From contig NZ_MQVY01000003.1 in the NCBI RefSeq assembly GCF_002954385.1, forward strand, positions 252,565 to 316,564: a DNA stretch of 64,000 nucleotides, read 5' to 3'. Both the position numbers and the translations under genes were made by a program. Shown here one piece after another: positions 16,479 to 26,407 of the stretch. Each line of letters begins with the position of its first letter. Position 1 is the stretch's first letter. The notes below the pieces were generated by a model that did no database searches, was not told the DNA's origin, and was given only the letters and a program-made list of their open reading frames with translations. This DNA comes from Tenacibaculum sp. SG-28. Lineage in GTDB: Bacteria > Bacteroidota > Bacteroidia > Flavobacteriales > Flavobacteriaceae.

Positions 16479-18115
16479 AGTCTAAATATTTTATGTCGTT
16501 CCACTTTACCCCTGTGGTTAATAGATAAGAAATACACGCCAGTGGCCAAATTCGGCATTGGTATGGCTTTACTATTGCCGAAAGCTTGCAAGCTTCCTGT
16601 AAAAACTAATTTTGCACTGTTCGTATAAATTTTACACGTTATTTCCCAATCTTCGTAAAGCGAATTGATGTATAATACCTCTGAAAATGGATTGGGATAT
16701 ACAAAAAACTTAGTCTCACTATCGTTAATAAATGTGTCGTCTAAGGACAAAGTATCGCCAAAACAACCCGAAGCTACAGAATGTGTTTCTTTTACTAATT
16801 CTTGAACTTTACTCTCGGCAAAACTTTCGTTAAAAGAATTGTTAAAAAAGGTGTTATCGATTACCAAATTACTTGCCCCTAAAAAATCTTGTAACAAGGT
16901 TCCTAAAGTTTGTCTGTAATCAAATTGTACGGTTTTAATTTGATAATTATTATCCTGCGTGGCTTCCGACAAATCTGGATTAGTTCCGGAAACACCACCG
17001 TTAACCGGATTCCCGAAGACAAACATTGGTGCAATCTCTCCGTGATCTGTTCCTAAGTTCCCATTCTCCTTTGCCTTTCTTCCAAATTCAGAAAAGGTTA
17101 AACCAACCACGTCATCTGCCAGGGATTGCTCCGTTAAATCTTGCATAAAAACGGAAACCGCATCAGATACTGTTTCCAGTAAAGTATTGTGCTTCCCATT
17201 TACATCCCCTGCGTCTTGATTTTGACTATTATGGGTATCAAAACCACCAATACGGACCATATATATTTTAGAAGATAAACCCCCACTTAGTAAACGAGCT
17301 ACTGTTTTTAATTGGTTTGCCAAATCGGTATCTGGATATTCTTTAGCATTAGAACCAGCATTGAAAGCTGTTGAGATCGATTGCGAATATTGATTAGATA
17401 ATTCACCAGTATTAATAATGTACGACAACTCTACTCCAAAATGAGACGAAGGAATGTTTTCTGGAGGCAGCCCTCCTAGTCCTTCTAATTCTGTATAGAA
17501 ACCCGATGGATCTTGTCCGGATATATTAATTGCCAATCCGTGTTCCTCTTCACCATGAAAACCTAAGTCGGTCTTATTCGAACCTATCTGAACTCCTAGA
17601 GGATAATTCTCAAGCAATTCATTTGCGTAATATTTTTCAATAAATCTACCTATCCAACCCGAATCTTTACCATTCTCCCAACTATTCCCATCGTTTCCAG
17701 TTGCATATACATCTTTGGATGCGAAATGACTCCTGTTTTGAGAGGGATACCCAACAGCTTGTAAAATTCGCAATTGTCCTTGATCGTATAACCCTTTAAA
17801 TCCTGTAAGCGCCGGATGCAATCCTATTTGCTGCTCTTCTGACAAAGTATTATCTAGTGTAATGTAGCTTTTAGCACCCGTATTAGGAATTTTTATGGAA
17901 GGCCTTAAATTAGAATATTGATCATAGTAGTTTAAAGGAATTACCGTATTCAATCCATCATTCCCTCCTGCCAAATTAATCAACACTAATTTTCTGTTAG
18001 ATACATCTCCGCAACTTGCAAGATCTGTAGATTGCAGCATTGCTTTTAATTCAAAGGGCATTAGACCAAGTGCTGAAACTGCCGAAGTAAGTTTAATAAA
18101 AGAACGTCTTTTCAT
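16475..18115 (-). CDS. DUF1501 protein with type IX sorting domain
   Basis: The start at 18115 gives MKRRSFIKLTSAVSALGLMP, a Tat-like signal; an in-frame ATG three codons upstream is also possible. The body is a DUF1501 domain related to sulfatase/alkaline phosphatase folds, with NLAGGNDGLNTV near the N-terminus, GGFDTHNSQNQD and FSEFGRKAKENGNLGTDHG. The last 75 residues form a type A C-terminal sorting domain (FVYPNPFSEVLYIN, then GVYFLSI and a terminal KIFRL), so it should be exported by the type IX system. It is paired with the upstream DUF1800 gene with a short gap, an arrangement that recurs in Bacteroidota. The enzymatic role is unknown. Confidence 0.88.
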   Translation of the reverse strand: MKRRSFIKLTSAVSALGLMPFELKAMLQSTDLASCGDVSNRKLVLINLAGGNDGLNTVIPLNYYDQYSNLRPSIKIPNTGAKSYITLDNTLSEEQQIGLHPALTGFKGLYDQGQLRILQAVGYPSQNRSHFASKDVYATGNDGNSWENGKDSGWIGRFIEKYYANELLENYPLGVQIGSNKTDLGFHGEEEHGLAINISGQDPSGFYTELEGLGGLPPENIPSSHFGVELSYIINTGELSNQYSQSISTAFNAGSNAKEYPDTDLANQLKTVARLLSGGLSSKIYMVRIGGFDTHNSQNQDAGDVNGKHNTLLETVSDAVSVFMQDLTEQSLADDVVGLTFSEFGRKAKENGNLGTDHGEIAPMFVFGNPVNGGVSGTNPDLSEATQDNNYQIKTVQFDYRQTLGTLLQDFLGASNLVIDNTFFNNSFNESFAESKVQELVKETHSVASGCFGDTLSLDDTFINDSETKFFVYPNPFSEVLYINSLYEDWEITCKIYTNSAKLVFTGSLQAFGNSKAIPMPNLATGVYFLSINHRGKVERHKIFRL

Positions 18116-18144
18116 TTTGTACACATTTAAAATTTTAAAACTCG

Positions 18145-19778
18145 CTACATCAGCTGAAACTCAGGAGCATTAATCATACGAGATAATAATGCATTTAACC
18201 GAGATTTAACTACAGTTTCATCTCCATCACTCTCATATTTTACCCAAGCAGTAGTCCAATAATAATCTGGGAATCCTTCTAATAAATTTTCAGAGAAGTA
18301 ACGCTTTCTGCTCTCTGAAATTGACTCTGGATATAAATAATCGGACAGCTCTGTAATTAAGGCAATCGCATCATAAGGGTCGCTCATGTTCTCTTTTACG
18401 AATGAAGGCAAATCGAGAGCGACAGGAATCCTTCCATTGTTTCCAATTCTATTTCTGCCAGAAAGTAAACAATCTATCATTTTATACCGTGCCAGAACAG
18501 TATTCGAGGAGAACCAATGCCGATCAAAATCAGGTTCTTGGTAATATGCAGGGTATCCTGCCACAGAGTCAGGACCCCATAAATTCATTCCAGCTGCAGC
18601 TAAAAATGAATTGTGTATAAAATTGAAGAAAGAATAAAAATTAGTACTATCAGTAATTGGATTTGGTATTTCTACAGCTAAAAAAGAGAGGGTTTCACTA
18701 AGTAGTTGTAAGGGACTTTTTACGATACTTCCGATAATTTCATCTTGTGTATTAGCATCACTTTCATCAAAAAAATGTTCAGATAGTAATAGCCTTTTTA
18801 GCGTTGGTAATATTTCATAATTAGTACTTTTGAGCGTTGCTGCTAAAGGAACTATAATTTGTTCCTCTACTTCCGTATCCCATTCGCTCTTTACAAAGTA
18901 GCGATATAACTTTTTACAAAAGGATACAGCTGTGGCTTCTTTATCAAAAATCATTTCTACAAAGGCGTCTAACTCTTCTTTTACTGCTTCCTCAGTAGTT
19001 CCACCTGTAATAATTGTATGGTCAAAGGCACTACTGAATTGTTTGTCACTTGTATCATGTCTATTAAGGGCTATTCTTCCTTTCGGAAGCTTGGTATCTT
19101 CATCTACAATACTTCGATCTGCCTGTGTTTTTATACCTGTAAAAACTTGGGCAGCCCGCTGAACATCAATCTCTTTATAATTTGTATAATCACCACTTCC
19201 TATTTGCGGGCCTTTTAAAATGGTAAACAATTCTAAAAATTCTCTTGCGTAATTTTCATTTGGATTGTTAGAGTTATTTTGTGTGTTATCTAAATAATTC
19301 AACATGGAATTATCAAAAGTTATCTTTTTTGCTAAGCTTTTAATGTTTCCAAAAGCGTACTGTTCTAATAACCGAAGGTGATCAAAAAAATGTGTAGAAG
19401 AACCAGCGCCGTCATCTTTAGAAATCGTAAATGAAGTATGTAAAAAAAAGGTTAATTTTTGCTGTAACGAATTCTGAGTTATAGCGTTATACCACCACCA
19501 AGATGTTACAATTCTTCGTTTTCTCGCTTGACCTGTAAAAACATTCGGATGCGCTGTAGAAGATGTCCAATACCCATCAGGATTAGAGGCCGGAAGTGGG
19601 TCGTAGGGCTCTTGCCATGCATTTGTGTTCGACGCAATAAGTTGCGCAAAGGCTTGTTCTGGGGTTAAAGCAGCGAACTCGTTGATCGTTTTTTTGTATA
19701 GTTGAAAGAGGTTCTACGTAAAAAATGTTTTGCTCTTCGCAACCCTAATTTTTCATTAAATTGCTGTAGACTTTCCAT
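18145..19778 (-). CDS. DUF1800 family protein (frameshifted)
   Basis: The C-terminal 386 residues from ATG 19305 are open, but the frame extends upstream to a run of seven T at 19689-19695. Adding one base there joins it to an ATG at 19776-19778 (MESLQQFNEKLGLRRAKHFL), giving 544 residues. Recognisable DUF1800 features include RRIVTSWWWYNAI, NYAREFLELFTI, FTGIKTQADRS and CKKLYRYFVKSEW. No signal peptide is visible. It precedes the DUF1501 gene and the two are probably one operon. The function of the pair is not known. The homopolymer position suggests sequence error. Confidence 0.82.
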
Positions 19779-19882
19779 AAAAAGTGCTTAAGGGGATATC
19801 GCTAATATAAGGAAATTTTAATTTTCTGTAAGGTAAATTGGTAAGGTAGCGAGCCAACCCGAATTCAAAAGTCTCCAAAAAA

Positions 19883-21115
19883 TCAATACCAACGTTTCTT
19901 GTTCTTCTTGGAATTACTAGATTTTCTGCCTTTCTTATGTGTACTTATTGTATTTGGTTGTTTTTTGGGCTTGGACTTGTGTAATGGAAAAGGATGCTCT
20001 TCTTTAACCGTTATTTTACGCTCCATTAATTCTTGAATATCTTTAATGTATGTACTTTCATCGGCACTACATAAAGATAATGCTATTCCAGATTTACCGG
20101 CCCTTCCTGTTCTTCCTATTCTATGTACATAGGTTTCCGCAATATTAGGGATATCAAAGTTTATAACAGCATCTATTTTAGGAATATCAATACCCCTAGC
20201 CGCAACGTCGGTTGCTATCAAAATAGAAGCTTTAGTATTCTTAAACGTTTCCAAAGCAGCATTGCGAAGACTTTGACTTTTATCGCCGTGTAAACTAACT
20301 ACTTTATAGCCATTTTTATGCAATGTCTTCTCTAGTTTATCTACCCCAAATTTGGTACGTCTAAAAATTATAATCTTCCCATGAATCGTATTTCTCAACA
20401 AATGCAAACACAAGTCGGTTTTATTTTTCTTCGGAACATAATACAACAATTGCCCAATATTTTTAGACACTGTTTCCGATGGAGTAATAGTAACTATCTC
20501 CGGTGCCACTAGCAAAGATTTGTATAATTCTTTTATTTTATTTGGCATGGTTGCCGAAAACATTAATATCTGCTTCTTACGCGGACACAATTTTTCAATC
20601 TGCTTTACCGCACCTATAAAGCCCATATCTAACATTAAATCTGCTTCGTCGAGAACCAATGTCTTTACATGTTGTAGCGCTAATACTCCTTGCTTGTGCA
20701 AATCGATAAACCTTCCAGGGGTAGCAATTAATACATCTACTCCTTTTGCTAATTGCTCTTTTTGTGGGATACTAGACACTCCCCCAAAAATAGCCATAAC
20801 TCTGGTATTGGTATACGCCCCATAAGTTTGAAAACTCTCTTTTATTTGCATGGCCAATTCTCTAGTTGGACTAAGAATTAATGCTCGAATTTTCTTTTCT
20901 CCTTTTTCAGCATCTTGAGTTTCCAACAAACCTTCTAAAAGCGGCAGCGCAAAAGCAGCAGTTTTCCCGCTTCCTGTTTGGGCAGTAACTACCAAGTCTT
21001 TATTATCCAAAACAATAGGTATTACCCGCTGCTGTACAAGTGTTGCCGTATGGTGTTTGTTTTCCATCAGTGCTTTACCAATGGATTTACTTAGTTTTAA
21101 ATCAGAGAATTGCAT
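19883..21115 (-). CDS. DEAD-box RNA helicase (RhlE-like)
   Basis: A 410-residue helicase with the full set of motifs: Q motif region HTATLVQQRVIP, motif I AQTGSGKTAAFALP, PTRELAMQ, DEAD in VLDEADLMLDMGF, SATMP, TDVAARGIDIP and HRIGRTGRAG. A short Lys/Ser-rich tail (HKKGRKSSNSKKNKKRWY) ends the protein. It is shorter than the DEVD helicase at 11637 and carries the canonical DEAD motif. RhlE-type helicases act in ribosome assembly and RNA turnover. Two -7 boxes lie upstream. Confidence 0.93.
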   Translation of the reverse strand: MQFSDLKLSKSIGKALMENKHHTATLVQQRVIPIVLDNKDLVVTAQTGSGKTAAFALPLLEGLLETQDAEKGEKKIRALILSPTRELAMQIKESFQTYGAYTNTRVMAIFGGVSSIPQKEQLAKGVDVLIATPGRFIDLHKQGVLALQHVKTLVLDEADLMLDMGFIGAVKQIEKLCPRKKQILMFSATMPNKIKELYKSLLVAPEIVTITPSETVSKNIGQLLYYVPKKNKTDLCLHLLRNTIHGKIIIFRRTKFGVDKLEKTLHKNGYKVVSLHGDKSQSLRNAALETFKNTKASILIATDVAARGIDIPKIDAVINFDIPNIAETYVHRIGRTGRAGKSGIALSLCSADESTYIKDIQELMERKITVKEEHPFPLHKSKPKKQPNTISTHKKGRKSSNSKKNKKRWY

Positions 21116-21128
21116 GAACTATTTTTTA

Positions 21129-21147
21129 CAAAGGTAGTACAAAGCTA
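21129..21147 (-). promoter_or_regulatory. Two -7 elements before the RhlE-like helicase
   Basis: TACCTTTG (21129-21136) and TAGCTTTG (21140-21147) on the minus strand both match TAnnTTTG and are 11 bases apart. The nearer one would give a leader of about 10 bases. Neither has a clear -33 element. Confidence 0.4.
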
Positions 21148-21188
21148 AAGACTATATCCTAGTTCTTCGTAAAGAAAAAAATAATAGT

Positions 21189-23311
21189 TTACTTATTCAT
21201 TCGCTCTCTTATGGTTGTAATTTTCATCAGGTTTCTTTTTAAAAGCTGTAATAAAGCCTCCTGATTTTCCTCCGATGCCGGCGCTGTGCTTGGCGTTGTG
21301 GTATTGTTGATAATTAGCTCTGGTTGTATTGGATTATTGAATGCGTTTTTTAAAGCCTCCGATTTTTGTAGTATTTTATGGGTGTAGAATAGTAATTCTT
21401 GCTGGTTATTCGACCACTCGGGAAGTGCTATTAATTCAACGTTTCGTATAAAAGACAAATCGGATTCCAAAACAAGTTCTATCCATTCCGAATATCCAAA
21501 TCGAGATAATTTAACCTTGGTATTCGAGGCGTCTGTAGGTGCTTGAAAAAGAGACTTAAACGTTCCTGTATAACCAGGTGTCTCTTGTAAAACTACTGAT
21601 GGGTCTGGCACAAAATCAGTAATAGTTACCGTAGTTGCAGTTAAATTTGGTAATTCTACATATTTATATGTCCCAGTACTATCTTTATACCCGAATTCCA
21701 TGGTAGCTCCATTAATAGTTTTAACTTCTCCAGAAGCTTCAATTGTCTTAAACTTTGATCCAAATCTTAAAACGTTAGTTTTAATAGTTACTAATTTGTT
21801 GGCTTCATCTACCGTAAAAACTTCTGATGCAGTTTGATCAATGGTAAGATTCCAATCTTGCGCTAAAATTAAGCGATCACCATTGGTAGTAAAAAAAGAA
21901 TTTGCAATACCCAAAGTAGTTACATTGCTTACTTTATAGCTCTTGGCTCTATCGTATAACTTATCTAAGTTATCAATAGTAGTATACGCATCTACGACAG
22001 CTTTATTTGTCTCTGATATAGCGAAATCATCAAATAATTTCGTTGCCAAAGCTGTTCCATCTAAACCTCTTAATGGGGTATCCGAAAGTATTTGGTATAA
22101 GTGATTGTACGACCATAAATGAATATCGAACAAATCACTAGAATCATTTCTATTCCCACGATAATCCCAAGCATAAGTGCCAGAATTAATCCCATTCACC
22201 CCTCCGGTATTTGCTACATTAGCTGCCAATAATACTTGTTGTTTGGGTATATTTCCATTACTATCTGTGGTGACCTCATACACCATATCGCCAGTAACAT
22301 CTACAACAGGACTCTCTGCGTTATAAAGTTGTCTTCCACCATGATTAGTATCTTTTATATACATCCTTACATTAGGTAATGGCGCATTGGCCAAATCAGT
22401 TACATTAAGTTCTATTTCTTGGTACACCAAAGCAACACCGTAACCTGCACTATTCCCGTCATTTTTATGATTCCCAGCACGTAACTGAGACCCCGTTTTA
22501 GAATTGATAAAAACAGGGCGTGAACCTTGCCAAAACTTAACATCTAAAGTATTTCCTTTATCTCCTCCAGAATAGTTTTCAAACACGATATCTTCATTAG
22601 GGGTAAATCGCGAAAATGCAATGGCTCCACCAGTAGTTTCCGGTCTGTAATTTTTAATCTTTATCGGTCTTTCAAGGAAAGTGAAATCTCCCTCTCCATT
22701 TCCAATAAAGGTAAAACCATCAACAGTAAAATTCTCAGAATCTTGTCGTATTTGTACAACATCATCAGTAGCGCTTCTTCGAACAAGTAATACCCCATTT
22801 ACGATATCTACAGTAGAGGAAGCTTCGGCGAACCAAGGCAATTGTCCTACGTCTATTGTACCACCTTTCCAATTCCAAGTCGCTCCATTTTTAACTGCAA
22901 TTGCAGCATCATTAGCATCACAACAACCTCTATCGGTGGAAGAGACATAAATTCCCAACCTATGGTTTGCCTTGTTATTCCATTTGTTATTACATCATCA
23001 CCGTAATTATACGTAGCACCATTTGCTATTTCTACAATAGGATTTGGAGGATTGTTAAATAAAAGCTGTTCTTCTTCAGGATTATGGTATAATGTTCCAG
23101 TAATCACCAATCTGTGATTTCCTAAGTCATAGATAACATACCTGTCTAATCCAGTTCCTTGGGTATATACCGATACCCCGCTTAGACCATTTAAACCAGA
23201 TAAATCATTGTCAGTACCTGACTGGGTAATTACGTTTCCCGCTTGGGTAAAAGTAGCAAAACTAATCTGGCAAATTGATGCAAAAAAAAAGAAGAGAAAA
23301 ATACGGGTCAT
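21189..23311 (-). CDS. Unrecognised large secreted protein (frameshifted)
   Basis: Two overlapping frames make one protein. The first, from 23311, has a signal peptide (MTRIFLFFFFASICQISFA). The second continues from about 22978. Adding one A in GGAATAAC near that point gives a join NNKANHRLGIY and a protein of 707 residues. The body is rich in Gly, Asn, Thr and Asp with repeating short beta-type segments such as IEIANGATYNYG-like and NGATWNWKGG units, suggesting a beta-helix or beta-rich surface protein. The end is a predicted helix (EENQEALLQLLKRNLMKI). I do not recognise the family. It follows the 158-residue secreted protein by seven bases. Confidence 0.7.
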
Positions 23312-23318
23312 TTGTGCC

Positions 23319-23795
23319 TTAGTTAAAAGTTAATGCTTGTACTGCTGCTAGAGAACTTGGCTGTGGTACTGCACCTGTTGCTCTAGTTTCAATGTTTGGA
23401 TCTGCTTTATGATATCGAATTACTAGATATTCTGTTTGATTAGAAAGCATAGAAACGTAACAAAAATCATCATCTTCAAACAGCAATTCGTTCTCAATAT
23501 TTGTAAAATTAGTAGTGATCTCAAAAACATTATTCGTATTGGTTATAGTTAAAAATGGATCCGTACTCGAAATGTCGTTTATAGGAGCAATTTTCTGCCA
23601 TGCTGAATTGGTTCGCAAGTATAAACTATCAACTGTTGTATTGTAAAAAAGTGTTCCACTTTTCAATCCTGATAGTGGAGCAATCGTATTCATCTCAGCG
23701 GTGGTAAGCGCTGGAAGAGCAAACAGAGATTCAGGACCAATCTGGGCATAGCTCCAATTAGAAATAAAAAGAAGTAAGAGTAATATTTTTTTCAT
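23319..23795 (-). CDS. Small secreted protein of unknown function
   Basis: A 158-residue protein with a clear signal peptide (MKKILLLLLFISNWSYAQ). The segment SGLKSGTLFYNTTVDSLYLR resembles a short phrase found in repeat-bearing surface proteins of flavobacteria, but no domain can be named. It is the first gene of a two-gene leftward unit with the 707-residue secreted protein, seven bases apart, so the two are likely partners at the cell surface. Confidence 0.65.
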   Translation of the reverse strand: MKKILLLLLFISNWSYAQIGPESLFALPALTTAEMNTIAPLSGLKSGTLFYNTTVDSLYLRTNSAWQKIAPINDISSTDPFLTITNTNNVFEITTNFTNIENELLFEDDDFCYVSMLSNQTEYLVIRYHKADPNIETRATGAVPQPSSLAAVQALTFN

Positions 23796-23870
23796 GAACT
23801 AATGACTTGGATTTGGGACGAATATAAGAAAGTTCTATTTCTAAACAAAAAACAATAGCTAAACCACATC

Positions 23871-23894
23871 TGTCAGGGTTTAAACTATCTGACA
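23871..23894. repeat. Inverted repeat between divergent genes
   Basis: TGTCAG (23871-23876) and CTGACA (23889-23894) are separated by 12 bases. They lie about 30 bases upstream of the -7 box of the hemolysin III gene and 75 bases from the divergent secreted-protein gene, a position suited to an operator. Confidence 0.3.
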
Positions 23895-23924
23895 AGCGAA
23901 TAGGAAAGAACTAGAACAACTACG

Positions 23925-23932
23925 TATCTTTG
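23925..23932 (+). promoter_or_regulatory. -7 promoter element of the hemolysin III gene
   Basis: TATCTTTG matches TAnnTTTG. A TTG start candidate at 23930 lies inside this box, so the ATG at 23960 must be the start. Confidence 0.5.
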
Positions 23933-23959
23933 TTAGTATTTATAATAACTGTTATACTT

Positions 23960-24583
23960 ATGCAAACACAGACACCATTTGAAGAAAAGCTAAATGCTAT
24001 ATCCCATGGTATTGGCGCTGTTTTAGGAAGCATAGGACTTGTCATTCTTTTACAAAACAATTCCGAAAAACCATTGGCGACATTTAGTATTTTAGCCTAT
24101 GGCATCTCTCTTATTCTCTTATTTACAGCCTCCACATTATATCATGCAACAACTTCGAAAAGAAAAAAATACCTCTTTAAAATCTTTGACCATATTAGCA
24201 TATACTTTTTAATTGCAGGCACCTATACTCCGGTTGCTCTACTTTTACTGCATGACAACAAAGGATGGTTGTTGTTTTGGTTAGCATGGGGTATTACCTT
24301 ATTTGGTGTTCTATTAAAGCTATTTTTCACCGGCAAATTCAAAATATTTTCAACATTGTTGTATTTGGTAATGGGTTGGCTTATTGTTATCGATATGGAT
24401 AGCCTTAAAACAGTTCTAGACCCGAAAGGACTAGATTTATTAATTCTAGGAGGGTTATTTTATACGATTGGCATTGTATTTTACGCAGTGAAAAAGATTC
24501 CCTACCACCATGTTATTTGGCACTTCTTTGTTCTTGCCGGAGCCTTGTGTCATTACTTACTAATTTTATGGTATGTAATATAA
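23960..24583 (+). CDS. Hemolysin III / YqfA family membrane protein
   Basis: The protein from ATG 23960 has 207 residues (MQTQTPFEEKLNAISHGIGA). Seven hydrophobic segments are visible, and the family histidines appear in ISHGIGAVLG, ASTLYHATTS, KIFDHISIYFLIAGTYTPV and IWHFFVLAGALCHY. These residues define the PAQR/hemolysin III superfamily, thought to be metal-dependent membrane hydrolases. Despite the name, a haemolytic role is not implied. An alternative TTG start at 23930 is rejected because of the promoter box. Confidence 0.88.
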   Translation: MQTQTPFEEKLNAISHGIGAVLGSIGLVILLQNNSEKPLATFSILAYGISLILLFTASTLYHATTSKRKKYLFKIFDHISIYFLIAGTYTPVALLLLHDNKGWLLFWLAWGITLFGVLLKLFFTGKFKIFSTLLYLVMGWLIVIDMDSLKTVLDPKGLDLLILGGLFYTIGIVFYAVKKIPYHHVIWHFFVLAGALCHYLLILWYVI

Positions 24584-24585
24584 AA

Positions 24586-24615
24586 AAGCAGCAACCAACT
24601 AATTGGTTACTGCTT
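24586..24615 (+). terminator. Terminator shared by hemolysin III and pruA
   Basis: The stem AAGCAG-AACCAA / TTGGTT-CTGCTT has a short loop and one bulged base on each side. It lies between convergent gene ends at 24583 and 24640 with an A run on the left, so it should serve pruA at least as well. Confidence 0.6.
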
Positions 24616-24639
24616 GTATACGAATATAAAATCAACTCC

Positions 24640-26265
24640 TTATCCTAAAAATGGATAGCGGTAATCGGTTGGTGACACGAAAGTTTCTTTAATTAGTCTT
24701 GGCGACACCCAACGCAATAAGTTTTGTGCGGAACCTGCTTTGTCGTTAGTCCCAGAGGCTCTGGCACCACCGAATGGTTGCTGCCCTACCACTGCACCTG
24801 TTGGCTTATCATTGATATAGAAGTTTCCAGCACAATTTTCTAGTGCTTTTGTCGCTTCTGCAACGGCGTATCTATCTGTTGAAAAAACCGCTCCCGTTAA
24901 GGCGTACTCTGAGGTCTGATCGACCAACTTTAAGGTATCTGACCAGGCTGCATCCTCGTATACATATATGGTAACCACAGGGCCAAATAATTCGGTCTCC
25001 ATAGTAGTGTATTTAGGATTGGTAGTTAGTATAACTGTTGGTTCAATAAAATACCCTTTCGATTTATCATAATTTCCTCCCGCGATAATTTCAGCATCTG
25101 CATCTTGTTTTGCTTGGTCGATGTATTTTGCTAGCTTATCAAAAGATCCCTCATGTATAACTGCAGTTATAAAATTGCCCATATCTTCTGGAGACCCCAT
25201 CTTAAAAGATTTAATATCGGCTTTTACAAAATCTAACGTTTCCTGTGCTAGTGACTTTGGAAGGTAAACTCTTGAAGCAGCAGAACACTTTTGCCCCTGA
25301 AATTCAAAGGCTCCTCTTGAAATTCCTGTAGCCACTTGCCTGGGGTTTGCGGAAGGATGTGCAATAATAAAGTCTTTTCCTCCTGTTTCTCCTACTATTC
25401 TTGGATACGTTTTATAGTGGTGAATATTTTCACCAATTTTTTTCCAAAGTTCCTTAAAGACGAAAGTAGACCCAGTAAAGTGAATTCCGGCAAAATCTGG
25501 AGATGCTAATACAGCGTCTGTTATTGCTGCTGGATCTCCATAAATCACGTTGATTACTCCGTCTGGGACGCCTGCCTCTTTGAAAATATCAACGATCACT
25601 TTTGCAGAAAATATTTGACTATCAGACGGCTTCCAAACCACCACATTACCCATCATTGCAGCAGATGCAGGCAAGTTGGCTGCAATGGCAGTAAAATTAA
25701 AAGGCGTTATAGCATATACAAAACCTTCTAATGGTCTATACTCCACTCTATTCCATATACCGTCATCAGAATTGGGCTGTTCGTTGTAGATTTCTGACAT
25801 ATACTCCACATTGAATCGCAAGAAATCTATCAATTCACAAGCAGCATCGATTTCTGCCTGATGCACCGTTTTAGATTGCGCAATCATAGTTGCTGCATTA
25901 ATTTTAGCTCGGTAAGGCCCGGCGATTAACTCGGCTGCACGTAAAAAGATGGCCGCTCTCTGCTCCCAAGGCATCTGTGCCCATTTCTCCCTAGATTCTA
26001 AAGCATTTGCAATTGCTTTTTCTGCATGACTTTTATCTCCTAAATGGTAATGTCCTACAACATGTTTATGATCATGCGGAGGTGTCATGGCATTTGTTTT
26101 ACCGGTTCTTACTTCTTCGCCACCAATATACATTGGAACGTCTACCGTTCCGTTAAAATATGCTTTATACTGTTCCGCTACTGCTACTCTCTCTGGAGAT
26201 CCAGGTGCATAAGCTTTTACAGGCTCATTGATAGCCGTTGGAACGTGAAAAAAACCTTTTCCCAT
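24640..26265 (-). CDS. pruA: L-glutamate gamma-semialdehyde (1-pyrroline-5-carboxylate) dehydrogenase
   Basis: A 541-residue aldehyde dehydrogenase of the stand-alone type. It shows the N-terminal segment KAYAPGSPER, ITPFNFTAIAANLPA for cofactor binding, GETGGKDF with the catalytic Glu, and the catalytic Cys near residue 325 in EFQGQKCSAASR, followed by ELFGPVVTIYVY and QPFGGARASGTNDK. It oxidises glutamate semialdehyde to glutamate with NAD+, the second step of proline breakdown, in the cytoplasm. The proline dehydrogenase partner (putA/fadM) is not in the window. Confidence 0.96.
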   Translation of the reverse strand: MGKGFFHVPTAINEPVKAYAPGSPERVAVAEQYKAYFNGTVDVPMYIGGEEVRTGKTNAMTPPHDHKHVVGHYHLGDKSHAEKAIANALESREKWAQMPWEQRAAIFLRAAELIAGPYRAKINAATMIAQSKTVHQAEIDAACELIDFLRFNVEYMSEIYNEQPNSDDGIWNRVEYRPLEGFVYAITPFNFTAIAANLPASAAMMGNVVVWKPSDSQIFSAKVIVDIFKEAGVPDGVINVIYGDPAAITDAVLASPDFAGIHFTGSTFVFKELWKKIGENIHHYKTYPRIVGETGGKDFIIAHPSANPRQVATGISRGAFEFQGQKCSAASRVYLPKSLAQETLDFVKADIKSFKMGSPEDMGNFITAVIHEGSFDKLAKYIDQAKQDADAEIIAGGNYDKSKGYFIEPTVILTTNPKYTTMETELFGPVVTIYVYEDAAWSDTLKLVDQTSEYALTGAVFSTDRYAVAEATKALENCAGNFYINDKPTGAVVGQQPFGGARASGTNDKAGSAQNLLRWVSPRLIKETFVSPTDYRYPFLG

Positions 26266-26337
26266 TTTTGTATGTTCTTTGTTAATAAATTTATTTCTTT
26301 GCTTTTATTTGCAATTAAAATTTAATTAAATGCAAGA

Positions 26338-26345
26338 CAAAGTTA
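26338..26345 (-). promoter_or_regulatory. -7 promoter element of pruA
   Basis: TAACTTTG on the minus strand matches TAnnTTTG. It would give a leader of about 70 bases, longer than most in this window. Confidence 0.35.
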
Positions 26346-26407
26346 CATTTATTTTTAGTAATATAGGAATGGTTTGCTTGTCTAATTTATTCAGAAACTA
26401 ATACGAT

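Noticed and set aside
22681..22950. Open frames antisense to the large secreted protein
   Set aside because: They lie wholly within the coding frame, without promoter or recognisable motif.
24586..24615. A possible CRISPR-like or mobile-element repeat
   Set aside because: It occurs once and is an ordinary terminator between convergent genes. I found no arrays, transposases or integrases in the window.
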